Numbered from the stretch's first letter, positions 1 through 9,242 are shown. The stretch is DNA of 55,728 nucleotides from Chloroflexus sp. MS-G (GCF_000735195.1 NZ_JPIM01000014.1:1-55728); one strand, 5' to 3'. Translations and numbers: made by a program. Notes: generated from the sequence alone by a model not told the origin.

Positions 1-1883
1 ACATTCTCAACTGCCGGGTCATTCAGCAGAATCTGCTCGGCCTGTCGGGCAAGGCGATCGGTCTCGGCCAATGTTGTACCAGGTGCTGATTCAAAGCGCA
101 TGATAAACTCGTGTGGGTCTTGTTCAGGGAAGAAGGTCAGTTTCAGCCCACTGGCAACCCAGACACTCAGGAGCAGCACGGCAATGGCCACACTAACAAC
201 GATCAGCCGGTTACGCAAACTCGCTAGTGTCCAGCCGAGCAGTTTACCGTACCAACGCCCCATACGTCCGGGGTCTTCGTTGGCCTCTTGCAGTAGACCA
301 ATGTCGCGCTCGCTCACCTCATCGGAAATCGGCACCTCGACAATTGGTTGGTGGTTGTCTCGATGCGGTTTTGGCTTTAGCTTGATATTCGGAAACAGGT
401 TTGCCGAGAGCATCGGAGCGAACGTAAAGGCCTCGGCGAGCGAGAGCAGAATGGCTATCGAAACGACCAGGCCGAACGACTTGAAGACAATCCCAGCCAC
501 GCCTTCAGCAAACGTCACCGGTACGAAGACGGCGACAATGGTGAGCGTCATCGCCACGACCGACAGACCGACTTCCCACGTACCGCGTGATGAGGCAACG
601 CGGGCGCTCTCGCCCCGTTCGAGGTGACGGAAAATATTTTCGCGCACTACAATCGCATCGTCGATCACCAGACCGACACAGAGCGAGAGGGCGAGGAGCG
701 TGACCAGATTGATCGTCAGGCCAAAGATCGGCATGAAGATGAACGTACCGATCAGAATGACCGGTAGACCGGACATGGTGATGATGGTGCTGCGTAAATT
801 ACCGAAGAAGAACCAGACCACCAGAAAGGCGGCAATTGAGGCGAACACCAGCTCTTCCAACGAGGAGAGCACCGACGACCGCACCGCCTCTGAGGTGTCA
901 AGCGGAATAGAGTAGGTAAGTTCAGGGTAGGCAGCAAATGCCCGATCAAGTGCCCGATAGACGTTATCGGCAACCGTCACCGTATTGGCGCCGGATTGCT
1001 TGAGGACATTGAGAATGATCGCCTCTTTACCATTCAGGCGCGAAATGGTCGTAACGTCGGCTACCCCCTCTTCGATAACAGCGACATCGCCGATCCGATA
1101 AGGTGTCCCTGAAATCTGTACGCGGGCAATGTCTTCGACGCTGCGCAGAAGCGATGGTACGCGAAGACTGATCTCGGTGTTGTTTTCAACCAATGTGCCA
1201 AGGCCAAGATTCGCGTTTGCCTGTTGGAGTGAACGACTGATCTGTGCGGGTAGCAAACCGTAGGCCTGAAGTTTAGCCAGATCGAGCCAGACGTTGATCT
1301 GTCGCTGCTGACCACCGGATACCGTCACCGAACCAACACCAGGAGCACGTTGGATGAGCGGAACAATCTCTTCATCAATCAAGGTTCGCAGTTCAAGCGG
1401 TGAACGACCGGAGGTGTCGGCCACTGCGATCTGCATCACCGGTGATTGATTGGGATCGAAGCGTTGGTATACCGGTTGGCGAACATCACGAGGTAATTGA
1501 GGTAAAATACTGTTTACGCGCTGGCGAACGTCTTCTTCGAGCTGTTTGGCATCGTTACCGGCTTCAAACTCGAGAATGATCAACGCCGATCCTTCATTCG
1601 CCTGTGCGGTGATGTGCTTTAAACCGGCAAGCGTGTTGACTGCATTCTCAATTGGTTTGACAACCTGATCCACAACGCTTTCCGGGCCAGCACCGGGATA
1701 GGTCACACTTACCGCTATAATGGGAACATCAATTTCCGGCAGCAGATTGACGGGGGTTGAGCGGAATGAGAGAATACCAAAGGTGATGAATGCAAGCATC
1801 ACCATGGTAATAAAAACGGGCTGACGGATCGAGATGTCTGAAATCCAAATACCGTTCAGCTTTTCCCGACGTTGCGGGGCCAT
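1..1883 (-). CDS. RND-family efflux permease (AcrB/HAE1-like), partial
   Basis: This is the N-terminal part, about 627 residues, of an inner-membrane proton-driven RND exporter; the gene continues past base 1 of the window. After a cytoplasmic head the first membrane helix (ITMVMLAFITFGILSF) leads into the porter domain with the family pattern LPEIDVP, VTYPGAGPE and VVKPIENAVN. A second membrane bundle follows, with the RND motif-A-like VGLVIDDAIVV carrying the paired Asp residues of the proton relay. The start ATG at 1883 has a GGGAGG ribosome site 7 nt upstream; an ATG at 1890 abuts that site and is in another frame. A promoter with 17-nt spacing lies just upstream. The substrate cannot be told from sequence, and no periplasmic adaptor gene is visible because the downstream side is outside the window. 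Confidence 0.93.
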   Translation of the reverse strand, partial: MAPQRREKLNGIWISDISIRQPVFITMVMLAFITFGILSFRSTPVNLLPEIDVPIIAVSVTYPGAGPESVVDQVVKPIENAVNTLAGLKHITAQANEGSALIILEFEAGNDAKQLEEDVRQRVNSILPQLPRDVRQPVYQRFDPNQSPVMQIAVADTSGRSPLELRTLIDEEIVPLIQRAPGVGSVTVSGGQQRQINVWLDLAKLQAYGLLPAQISRSLQQANANLGLGTLVENNTEISLRVPSLLRSVEDIARVQISGTPYRIGDVAVIEEGVADVTTISRLNGKEAIILNVLKQSGANTVTVADNVYRALDRAFAAYPELTYSIPLDTSEAVRSSVLSSLEELVFASIAAFLVVWFFFGNLRSTIITMSGLPVILIGTFIFMPIFGLTINLVTLLALSLCVGLVIDDAIVVRENIFRHLERGESARVASSRGTWEVGLSVVAMTLTIVAVFVPVTFAEGVAGIVFKSFGLVVSIAILLSLAEAFTFAPMLSANLFPNIKLKPKPHRDNHQPIVEVPISDEVSERDIGLLQEANEDPGRMGRWYGKLLGWTLASLRNRLIVVSVAIAVLLLSVWVASGLKLTFFPEQDPHEFIMRFESAPGTTLAETDRLARQAEQILLNDPAVEN

Positions 1884-1938
1884 TGGTCATCCTCCCACGA
1901 TAAAGAAGTTGCACAGGTTTTGTTACGCTCTTGTTTTT

Positions 1939-1967
1939 ACTATACCGTAAAGTTTTCTAACGGTCAA
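1939..1967 (-). promoter_or_regulatory. Promoter of the RND permease gene
   Basis: Read on the minus strand, TTGACC (1967-1962) and TATAGT (1944-1939) are separated by exactly 17 nt. This is a good match to a housekeeping sigma-70-type promoter and lies about 55 nt upstream of the RND start codon. The divergent DUF4129 gene begins just 12 nt beyond the -35 box, so both genes share this 90-nt spacer. Confidence 0.6.
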
Positions 1968-1978
1968 GGATAAAATTG

Positions 1979-2956
1979 ATGAGACTCAAACCTTTTTGCA
2001 TTGCGATCTGGATAATAAGCTGGTGGCTGTGGCCTGTTCACATCTTTGCGCAACCGATGGAATTATCGCTGGCCGATTATGATCGGCTGTTACGTGCTAC
2101 TTACGCTGCTGCCCAGCGTGGCGATTTGTTAGAGTTGCAGACGCTGGCCGCTGAACTGACGGCGATCAACCAGGTTCGGATGCCTGATGGTCAGACAGCC
2201 CATGTCGATCACCGCTGGCTGGCAGAGGCGTTAGCGCCGTCGGCGCCGGATACATCGGCGATTGCAGCCCGATTAGGAGCACTGATTGATGCGTTGCCAC
2301 CGAGTACAGCGGTTGTCACCGATGCACTGAAACATTGGGAAGCGGTCTTGAACGAACCGCCGTTCAACCGTGATCAGTCTGAGAGCTGGTTTACCCGCTT
2401 TCTCGATTGGTTGCTCGACGGTCTGGCTGACCTGCTCCCTGATCTTCCCGACATGCCCGTAACGCCAACGCCGGGCGATCCCTCGTGGATAACGCCGGTT
2501 GCGTGGGGAATACTGGCGATTACAGCGCTGTTGTTCGGGGGTCTGATCTTCTTTTGGGCGAGGAATATGCGACGCGCACTACGGCCGGTGGTGGGCATAG
2601 CTGAATCTGGCGTTGAAGCAGAACCGGTCACCTTCAGCCAGGCGCAGCGAATGGCTGAAGCGGCGCGACGGGCCGGAGATCGGCGGAATGCCGTTCGTTA
2701 CCTCTACCTGGCGGCATTGCTTTGGCTTGATGAGCAGAAGCTGTTATCCTTCCAACGTGAACTGACGAATCGCGAATACCTGTCCCGGCTTCGTGATCAA
2801 CCACCACTCTACACACAACTGACGCCGATCATCGCTACGTTCGAGGCGGTCTGGTACGGGCTACAAACCATCGAAGAGCAAGCCTTTCGCGCATACGAAC
2901 AACAGGTAGCGACGTTGATTGGGCAAACAGGAACCTATCATGAAGCTACGGCTTGA
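1979..2956 (+). CDS. DUF4129 domain membrane protein
   Basis: A protein of about 325 residues with an N-terminal signal/anchor helix (IWIISWWLWPVHIFA), a mostly helical extracytoplasmic region and one central membrane helix near residue 180 (VAWGILAITALLFGGLIFFW). The C-terminal domain carries the DUF4129 signature, an Ala/Arg-rich helix followed by AVRYLYLAALLWLDEQ and ELTNREYLSRL. The ATG at 1979 is preferred because AAGGA lies 8 nt upstream; a TTG at 1976 is the only in-frame alternative. The next gene starts inside its last codons, so the two are translationally coupled. DUF4129 proteins usually sit with DUF4350, a MoxR ATPase and a DUF58 protein in a cell-envelope or stress operon; here only the first two are present. 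Biochemical function is unknown. Confidence 0.85.
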   Translation: MRLKPFCIAIWIISWWLWPVHIFAQPMELSLADYDRLLRATYAAAQRGDLLELQTLAAELTAINQVRMPDGQTAHVDHRWLAEALAPSAPDTSAIAARLGALIDALPPSTAVVTDALKHWEAVLNEPPFNRDQSESWFTRFLDWLLDGLADLLPDLPDMPVTPTPGDPSWITPVAWGILAITALLFGGLIFFWARNMRRALRPVVGIAESGVEAEPVTFSQAQRMAEAARRAGDRRNAVRYLYLAALLWLDEQKLLSFQRELTNREYLSRLRDQPPLYTQLTPIIATFEAVWYGLQTIEEQAFRAYEQQVATLIGQTGTYHEATA

Positions 2957-4085
2957 TGTCATCGTCCTGATCATTCTCTTTCTCGGATTGGGTGCCTTTG
3001 CGGCATACACTGCCGAGCAGAGCGGTCAGCGAACGCTGAACAGTCGGACAACCTCGTTCAGCAGCGACAGTAACGGCGTTCTGGCTCTCTACCGCTGGCT
3101 TGAACGGATGTACAGCGGTCGCATTGATCGACTGGCGTACCGTCCCTTTGTGCTTACCGATGCGGATGGGTTGCTGTTCGTATTAGGACCGAGTGAACGG
3201 TACGAACCATCGCATGTAGAAACTGTGACCAACTGGGTTCAGAATGGTGGTGTTCTGGTGATAGCCGATAATCGTCCGACACCGCGTAGTGCTGTAGCGC
3301 CGCTCCTAGCAGTCTTTGATCTAGAACTGAAAAGGAGCACGTGTATCTCTTCAGCGACAGCGATTCATCCGGCATTGGGTTCACCAGCGTTAAAGAACTT
3401 CTCGCTAGAGACGTGTGTCGCGATAGCGAGCACTGCACCACAATCAGTGCTGGCGCCACTTGCACTCGCAGAAGGGCAACCCATCGTTGCCGGACAGCGT
3501 TTGGGGAAGGGTTATGTTATCGTGGTGGCAAGTCTCTACCCGTTTACCAACACCGGACTGCGCGATCCGACATCGGCGGCCTTTCTCCTCAATCTGCTCC
3601 ATTGGCTGCCCGCCGACAAGCGTATCGTGTTTGACGAGTTTCATCACGGGTTTGTACCGAATGCCGATCTGCGTGCGCTGCTGTTGAACCATCCGCTGGG
3701 TTGGGCAGTGATCTACAGCGTGACCGTCGTTGGTCTTTACCTGCTAGCGAGCAGTCGTCGTTTTGGTCGTCCCTTACCACTACGGAGTGAAGTTGCCCGT
3801 CGGAGCAGTACTGAATACATTGACAGCATGGCGATGATGCTTCACAAGACGCGACAGATTGCGTATGCGGCGGAGCACTACCGGTATATGCTCCGGCGGC
3901 GCCTTGCCCAGCCGTATGGCATTGCACAGACACTCGATGATGAGGCATTTGTTACGCAACTGGCGGCGATTCGTCCCATCGATCAGCAAAAGCTGCGGCG
4001 GATATTGGCTGAGCTACGGCGGCCCGATCTGAGCGAAGCTGAGTTGCTGCGGCTGGTGGCTGAGAGTGATCAGATTGTGTGCTGA
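2940..4085 (+). CDS. DUF4350 domain membrane protein
   Basis: A protein of about 381 residues beginning at the ATG at 2940, which overlaps the DUF4129 stop by 17 nt. A membrane anchor at the N terminus (VIVLIILFLGLGAFAAY) is followed by a DUF4350-type domain with SSDSNGVLALYRWLERM and the glutamine-amidotransferase-like strand pattern VQNGGVLVIADN, then FDEFHHGF and a second membrane helix near residue 255 (GWAVIYSVTVVGLYLLASS). A cytoplasmic helical tail follows. DUF4350 proteins accompany DUF4129, MoxR and DUF58 genes; the pair is thought to work at the membrane with a MoxR AAA+ ATPase, but no role is proven. The usual MoxR and DUF58 genes do not follow; an unrelated AT-rich gene does. Confidence 0.85.
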   Translation: MKLRLDVIVLIILFLGLGAFAAYTAEQSGQRTLNSRTTSFSSDSNGVLALYRWLERMYSGRIDRLAYRPFVLTDADGLLFVLGPSERYEPSHVETVTNWVQNGGVLVIADNRPTPRSAVAPLLAVFDLELKRSTCISSATAIHPALGSPALKNFSLETCVAIASTAPQSVLAPLALAEGQPIVAGQRLGKGYVIVVASLYPFTNTGLRDPTSAAFLLNLLHWLPADKRIVFDEFHHGFVPNADLRALLLNHPLGWAVIYSVTVVGLYLLASSRRFGRPLPLRSEVARRSSTEYIDSMAMMLHKTRQIAYAAEHYRYMLRRRLAQPYGIAQTLDDEAFVTQLAAIRPIDQQKLRRILAELRRPDLSEAELLRLVAESDQIVC

Positions 4086-4300
4086 GGGGATCGGGGGATA
4101 CTGCGAACTTGTTGAGAGATTTTGCACAAAATGACCTCGAGAGTATGCTGTATCTGTGATGACTAATCCTGCCACAAACTCATCTAAAAGATGTGGTGCA
4201 AATAAAAGACGACTTCATCCAGGGTATAGCCGAAGACAATACCTGTGCTGCTCATTGGTTTTAGAACTTACGAAGCCATTTTTGTGAAACGGTTTCATGC

Positions 4301-4306
4301 TATAAT
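4301..4306 (+). promoter_or_regulatory. Extended -10 promoter of the GT39-like gene
   Basis: TATAAT preceded by TGC forms an extended -10 element. A small inverted repeat, GAAAC-G-GTTTC (4286-4296), lies directly upstream and could be a regulator site. No clear -35 box is seen at 17 nt. Because transcription would begin near 4312, the in-frame ATG at 4350 is favoured over the longer reading from 4245. The rest of 4086-4300 shows no other gene or clear terminator. Confidence 0.5.
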
Positions 4307-4349
4307 CGGGGCCGCGTTCTTACAGTGTTTGTTGGTATGGGTGGATAAG

Positions 4350-6503
4350 ATGTCAGAATTAACTCTCTTAGTTACCTTTGTGCGGGTTATTCTCGGAGTC
4401 TTCATTAATGCCCTGGTTGTCATTAATGCGTTATGGTTTCAGAAGGCGTTTTTCAGTCATAATTATCAGAGATATGAAAAAATTCTAGTAATTACCCTTC
4501 TAATTTGGGCGCAGATAGTTATCTATCTGATAACACTCCATTTCTTTGGAATGATTTCGTTACGTTACTCTATACTCCTTGTGTTACTTACAAGTTCCGT
4601 TGCATATATATGTGTAAAATTGTATAATCCAGTCACACCTTCAAATCACCATATCTACGGTACCATCCTAAAAAATTGGACAACCCTCGAACAAAACCTC
4701 CTGTTCGTTGGCATTGGTTTCATTGTTTTACTGACGACGATTAATTTAGTAGCACCTCCCGGTAACTGGGATTCACTGAACTATCATATCTACTTTCCGG
4801 CAACATGGTACCGCGAGGGTACGCTTACCATGGTACCACTTCCTTTTGGCGATACCGCTCCGCCATATTATCCTGTCAACTCCAGTCTTCTTTACCTATG
4901 GCTCATGCTCCCTTTTGACTCGCTCGCCATTGCCGATATCGGGCAGGCACCGTTTGTGCTAATCACCGCGCTTGGGCTATACGCCGTCGCTCGACAAGGT
5001 GATATGCCGGTAACGGCAGCACGATGGGCCGCGTTGTTAACGTTATTTGTCCCAATGATCAACGTTACCGGCACACTTTGGTCAACAAACGATGTGATCT
5101 TCGTAGCAAGCTGGTTAATATCTTTAGCAACTGTCTTGCGTGCCAGTCGCACAAAGACCATCAGGGACATTGTACTGGCCGGAATTGCCATTGGTCTCAC
5201 CATTGGTGTGAAAGGTTTTGCGATTGCTTTTTGCAGCCTGTTTTTGCCATGGATTGCAGTGATCCTCTGGCGGCAATGTCGAGTATCCTGGCGATACGCC
5301 ATAGCTGGTATAACAGCCATTGCGATTCCTATAGTGCTCCTTGGAGGTTTCAGTTATATAAGAAATTGGCTGGTAACAGGTAATCCGCTGTATCCATATC
5401 GCTTGACGATCGGTTTGTTCTCCTTTCCTGGAGTTATTGATAAGAAAATACTTGATAGTATGCTGCATCCTTTTGCTATCTATGATTTACATCTGTTACC
5501 GTTCGAGCCAGGATATTTCAATATAAGCATTTTGCTCATCCTGGCAATCCCTTCTATTTTCCGATCAATTCTTCAGAAGAAATGGTCACTTCAACACATA
5601 TTCTTACTCTTGTTGATTATTTCCTACGTATTTATATTCATGGTGCAACTACCAATCAAATCTCCTCGCTTTCTAGCAGCGCCAATGTTATTAGTTTTGC
5701 TATTGGTCGCTCATTTCGTTTCGGTTGACATCCTTTCTTCTGAACAGATGAAACAGCGATGGCTATTCATGGGAGCATGTATCGGAATTATCATTAGCTT
5801 GCTTACCAGCGCACTATCGATGGGAACCAACTTGTTCGAGCCATCTCCTGTTTCCCTCCATTTCGATCTAAACGTTGGCAAGGTGTTGTGGGATTATGCC
5901 AAACAAATACCGGCCTGGACGGTCATTCAATATCTGCTCGGTATCGGTGTATTTGCTTATCTTGGCCAGTATATCTATAATCGCTGGTTACAACGCCCAC
6001 GATTGGTGTTGATTTTGAGCAGCTTCAGTCTCATGTGTGCACTATCTGTAGGGCTAGAATGGTACGACCGGTATGAGTTTTTTGCCTACAATCGGGCACA
6101 TTACGCTCATTTAGGTCGCATCTGGAGATGGGTGAACGAATATACAACGGGCCAGCGCATTGCCTACATTGGGACGAATGTTCCACTACCGCTGGTTGGT
6201 CATCATATAAAAAATCGCGTCATGGCGATAAATGTTGGCGAGGGACAGCTTCTCCACGAAGTTGAGCAACCAATTCCTCCTAATCAGCCCATTACTTCAC
6301 TCCCTGACAACCGTAGCAGTGAACCAAATCGAGAGATGTGGTTGCAGAATCTGATTGAAAATCAAATCGATCTCATTGTCGTTTTTAATGATAAGACAAT
6401 AATCTGGCCGGAGAGTGAGTGGATGGCTTCAGATCATTCGCGTTTTTCCCAGGTGTATCAAGATGATGCCGGATCAGTGTGGCTTTTCAGAAGACAACCT
6501 TGA
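4350..6503 (+). CDS. Polytopic membrane protein, GT39/ArnT-like glycosyltransferase
   Basis: A protein of about 717 residues with a dozen or so hydrophobic segments and a soluble C-terminal extracytoplasmic part of about 150 residues. The loop after the early helices reads PPGNWDSLNYHIYFPATWY, which matches the Asp-containing first loop (WDSL.YH) of bacterial GT39/PMT-like GT-C glycosyltransferases that use polyprenyl-phosphate sugars. The start at 4350 is chosen because the promoter lies between it and the longer in-frame start at 4245. The gene is visibly richer in A and T than its neighbours and uses more AT-ending codons, which hints at separate ancestry. No glycan or lipid-carrier gene lies nearby, so the acceptor is unknown. 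The GT-C assignment rests on topology and that one loop. Confidence 0.7.
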   Translation: MSELTLLVTFVRVILGVFINALVVINALWFQKAFFSHNYQRYEKILVITLLIWAQIVIYLITLHFFGMISLRYSILLVLLTSSVAYICVKLYNPVTPSNHHIYGTILKNWTTLEQNLLFVGIGFIVLLTTINLVAPPGNWDSLNYHIYFPATWYREGTLTMVPLPFGDTAPPYYPVNSSLLYLWLMLPFDSLAIADIGQAPFVLITALGLYAVARQGDMPVTAARWAALLTLFVPMINVTGTLWSTNDVIFVASWLISLATVLRASRTKTIRDIVLAGIAIGLTIGVKGFAIAFCSLFLPWIAVILWRQCRVSWRYAIAGITAIAIPIVLLGGFSYIRNWLVTGNPLYPYRLTIGLFSFPGVIDKKILDSMLHPFAIYDLHLLPFEPGYFNISILLILAIPSIFRSILQKKWSLQHIFLLLLIISYVFIFMVQLPIKSPRFLAAPMLLVLLLVAHFVSVDILSSEQMKQRWLFMGACIGIIISLLTSALSMGTNLFEPSPVSLHFDLNVGKVLWDYAKQIPAWTVIQYLLGIGVFAYLGQYIYNRWLQRPRLVLILSSFSLMCALSVGLEWYDRYEFFAYNRAHYAHLGRIWRWVNEYTTGQRIAYIGTNVPLPLVGHHIKNRVMAINVGEGQLLHEVEQPIPPNQPITSLPDNRSSEPNREMWLQNLIENQIDLIVVFNDKTIIWPESEWMASDHSRFSQVYQDDAGSVWLFRRQP

Positions 6504-6596
6504 ACAATAATGTGCTTTCCGCTTAACCTGCGACTTCGATCTATCTAACTATCTGTGGTATGCTATCATCACGAACTGTAGCCCGGTGACTATTCT

Positions 6597-7553
6597 ATGG
6601 CAGGCGATTTCCGCGCAATGCTCGATGAAGTGATCATCTTGCTCGACGCCGGTGTGATGATCTATCGGCGTCACGTAAGTTCTTTTCTGGCCCTGGCAGG
6701 CATTTTTAGCTTACCAGCAATGACTATTACCTTTCAACTCTTGTTTACTATCGAAGACCTGTTTGAAGCCAGCGTTGAAGATATTCTGCTCCTTACTAGC
6801 AGTCTGCTGTTAGTGCCCCTACTTATGACACCACCGCTCATCCGAGCGATGCAATTGGTACTTGCTGGACATCCACCATCGCTCCGTAACGTGATCTGGC
6901 AGCGACCCCAAATTGGGCGTGGATTGTTGGCGGTCGGGTACAGTGGTCTGTTGGCGATGATGTGGATGACGATCTTTTTTGTCATTTTTGGATTTTTCTT
7001 TGGTATAAGTTGTGGTGTGATCTTTTTTGTTTTGTATATCATTCTTTTTGTGAGTGTCATGACCAATTCTTTATTTGGTGCATTGTTTTTGCCACTCTTA
7101 TTATTTCTTTTTCTGGTAACGTATCTCCTTTATTTTGTGTTTGTCGGTGCAGGTTTGCTGGCGGCATTGTACGGAGCACAACCGCTACTCGATCGTACCC
7201 TTTCGCTGCGTAAGGCTTTTCGTGTATCGTGGAGCCTTTTGTTCACTCGTTTCGGATATAATCTGTTGGTTTTTATCTGTGCAGCGTTGATCTTCAGTGC
7301 CATTGCCCTGATCGTGACGGTAGCAATCGGTGTTTTATTACCGGTGCCGTTTGGGTTACTCCTTGGTACTGAACATCCGCTTACCCGTGGGCTAAGTGCA
7401 ATTGCCTGGGTGATTGGGCTGGCCGTGGCAATGCCGCTTGTCCCGATCTGGAGCACACTCCACTATCAGCAGGCATTGATCAGGTACACCGGTCGCGATT
7501 TAGCGCATCGGGTGGCTGTACAACAGCAGAAATTGGTTGGTCAATCAATCTGA
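6597..7553 (+). CDS. Polytopic membrane protein of unknown function
   Basis: A protein of 318 residues with an N-terminal amphipathic stretch and about six membrane segments; the middle (residues 120-195) is almost entirely hydrophobic and Phe-rich. Two internally similar halves seem to exist, each with a short cytoplasmic helix before a membrane pair (AMQLVLAGHPPSLRNVIW and LSLRKAFRVSWSLLFTRFGY). That arrangement resembles the membrane domain seen in glycerophosphodiester phosphodiesterase/YciC-type proteins, but this is only a resemblance. A possible extended -10 element (TGCTATCAT) lies about 35 nt upstream of the ATG. It ends 17 nt before argB and may be co-transcribed with it. No function is claimed. 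Confidence 0.75.
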   Translation: MAGDFRAMLDEVIILLDAGVMIYRRHVSSFLALAGIFSLPAMTITFQLLFTIEDLFEASVEDILLLTSSLLLVPLLMTPPLIRAMQLVLAGHPPSLRNVIWQRPQIGRGLLAVGYSGLLAMMWMTIFFVIFGFFFGISCGVIFFVLYIILFVSVMTNSLFGALFLPLLLFLFLVTYLLYFVFVGAGLLAALYGAQPLLDRTLSLRKAFRVSWSLLFTRFGYNLLVFICAALIFSAIALIVTVAIGVLLPVPFGLLLGTEHPLTRGLSAIAWVIGLAVAMPLVPIWSTLHYQQALIRYTGRDLAHRVAVQQQKLVGQSI

Positions 7554-7570
7554 CAGAACAGGTACGCTTC

Positions 7571-8335
7571 ATGGTGACAATGATTAGTGTGATGAAAGTT
7601 AGTGGTCATGAACTTGATGACCCGACATTCCTCGACGGTTTGGTAGTCGCTCTTCGTGATCTTCAGCAGCCGGCAGTGTTGGTGCACGGCGGCGGGAAAG
7701 AGATCAGCGCTGCGGTTGAGCAGGCCGGGTTACCGGTCGAGTTTGTTGATGGCCTGCGTGTAACATCACCGGCGATTATGGATATTATGCAGCGCGTCGT
7801 TTGCGGTACGATTAATAAACGAATTGTGACCGCGCTGGTGCAGGCTGGGGTAAAAGCGTTGGGGTTGAGTGGCCTCGATCTTGGCTTGTTGCGCTGTGAA
7901 CCGTACCGCCCGGCTGGTCGCGATTTAGGTCGGGTGGGAACAGTTACGTCCGTTGACGGTGCTGCATTACGCGCCTTACTTAACCTGGGCTGGTTGCCGG
8001 TTATTGCTCCGGTCGGGTTGGGCATGGATGGTCTGAGCTACAATGTAAATGCTGATATGGTCGCCGAAGCGATTGCCGGTGAACTCGGTAGTACTGAACT
8101 AGTTTTTATCAGTAATGTCCCCGGTGTTCTGGTTGAGGGAAAGGTGATCCCAACTCTGACGCCGGCTGCGGTGGAAGCTTACATTGCTACCGGTGTTATT
8201 AGTGGCGGCATGATCCCGAAAGTGCGGTCAGCCCTGTCAGCCCTGAACCGTGGTGCAGCCAGTGTACGGATTGTCAACCTGGCCGGTCTGCACAACGGTG
8301 GTACACGCTTTATAGCCGCAGAGAGGCAAGAATGA
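7571..8335 (+). CDS. argB: Acetylglutamate kinase
   Basis: A cytoplasmic amino-acid kinase of 254 residues, the usual ArgB length, that phosphorylates N-acetylglutamate with ATP in arginine synthesis. Visible family features are the N-terminal lysine strand (MKVSGHELDD), the acetylglutamate-binding glycine loop LVHGGGKEIS, the VDGLRVT segment, YNVNADMVAEAIA and the ATP-side FISNVPGVL and ISGGMIPKV. A [LysW]-aminoadipate kinase of the LysZ type is the main alternative within this family. The start could be ATG 7571 or the in-frame ATG at 7580. Its stop overlaps the start of the Crp/Fnr regulator as ATGA, so the two are coupled. No other arginine biosynthesis gene is adjacent; an arginase lies much further on. 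Confidence 0.9.
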   Translation: MVTMISVMKVSGHELDDPTFLDGLVVALRDLQQPAVLVHGGGKEISAAVEQAGLPVEFVDGLRVTSPAIMDIMQRVVCGTINKRIVTALVQAGVKALGLSGLDLGLLRCEPYRPAGRDLGRVGTVTSVDGAALRALLNLGWLPVIAPVGLGMDGLSYNVNADMVAEAIAGELGSTELVFISNVPGVLVEGKVIPTLTPAAVEAYIATGVISGGMIPKVRSALSALNRGAASVRIVNLAGLHNGGTRFIAAERQE

Positions 8336-9000
8336 CGGAGGCAAGCGATATTCTAAATCTGTTTCACGATCTTGATCCGGCTGCTCGCGCCGACCTAAAG
8401 GCGTTGTTGCAGGTGGCATCCTATCCGGCAGGCCACATCTTTCACTTGCCGAACGAGGTCGGTAGCCATGTCTTTTTTCTGCAACAGGGTCGGGTTCGCA
8501 TTTACAAGCTGTCGCCCGAAGGACGTGCGCTAACGCTGTTAGTTCTGCATCCGCCGAGTCTCTTTGGCGAGATGGCACTCATTGGAACGGGAACCCACGA
8601 CACATGCGCGGAATCAATGACTGACTGTGTGGTGGCACAGATCGAACGAGAGTCGTTACGGCGCTTTCTCAGTCGTTATCCCAGTGCCGCCATTGATGTG
8701 ATGGAGCTGATGGGTGTGCGTCTCCGCACGATGGAGCAGCGCCTGGCCGATATTGCATTCAAGAGTGTACCGCAACGCCTCGCTGCCTTATTGCTCGATC
8801 TGGCCGGTGACTCGGCTGACGGCATGACACCACCAAGTCTCGTGCGTTACACGCATCAGCAACTGGCTGAGATGATCGGCGCATACCGTGAGACTGTCAC
8901 TAAAGCGCTGGGTGATATGCGCGAAGCAAACTTGATCCGTGTTGTTGATGATGCAATCATTCTGGTTGATCCAGCGCAGTTGCGGCAGTTGGCTTCATAG
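8332..9000 (+). CDS. Crp/Fnr family transcriptional regulator
   Basis: A DNA-binding regulator of 222 residues. Residues 10-125 form a cyclic-nucleotide-binding-type beta roll (GSHVFFLQQGRVRIYKL, FGEMALIG), followed by the dimer helix and a C-terminal winged helix (YTHQQLAEMIGAYRETVTKA) typical of Crp/Fnr. The cAMP-binding Arg-Ser pair of true CRP is not evident in the FGEMALIGTGTHDT segment, so the ligand may differ. No N-terminal Cys cluster of the Fnr type is present, so it is not an iron-sulfur oxygen sensor. It is translationally coupled to argB through a 4-nt overlap, an unusual pairing whose regulatory meaning is unknown. Confidence 0.9.
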   Translation: MTEASDILNLFHDLDPAARADLKALLQVASYPAGHIFHLPNEVGSHVFFLQQGRVRIYKLSPEGRALTLLVLHPPSLFGEMALIGTGTHDTCAESMTDCVVAQIERESLRRFLSRYPSAAIDVMELMGVRLRTMEQRLADIAFKSVPQRLAALLLDLAGDSADGMTPPSLVRYTHQQLAEMIGAYRETVTKALGDMREANLIRVVDDAIILVDPAQLRQLAS

Positions 9001-9080
9001 TCGGTTAGAGCGTTGGTCTGTGTCGTGCGATGACCGGAACTCACCCCTACCGTGCAGTGACCGACAGTGTGCCATGGTAT

Positions 9081-9134
9081 GGCAGCAAGTGGGAGCAGGG
9101 CGGAAATTGCCTCTCCAATCCGCTCCCTGCTGCC
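9081..9134 (+). repeat. Intergenic hairpin after the Crp/Fnr gene
   Basis: GGCAGCA (9081-9087) and GGGAGC (9091-9096) pair with GCTCCC (9122-9127) and TGCTGCC (9128-9134), giving a 13-bp stem interrupted by a 3-nt bulge. There is no T-run after it, so it is not a standard intrinsic terminator. It occupies the 242-nt gap before the next gene, which otherwise shows nothing. Confidence 0.5.
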
Positions 9135-9242
9135 GGGTAGGATGAAAACGTTGCCATGTCCTGGATGATAAACAGGTTTGCTATCATTGCCAGACTGGGG
9201 TACAATCAAAAGGTTATGATACTGACGCAAGGAGTAGCTTTG

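Noticed and set aside
9081..9134. tRNA-like or terminator structure after the Crp/Fnr gene.
   Set aside because: The stem is long with a 3-nt bulge but no cloverleaf arms, no anticodon pattern and no T-run.
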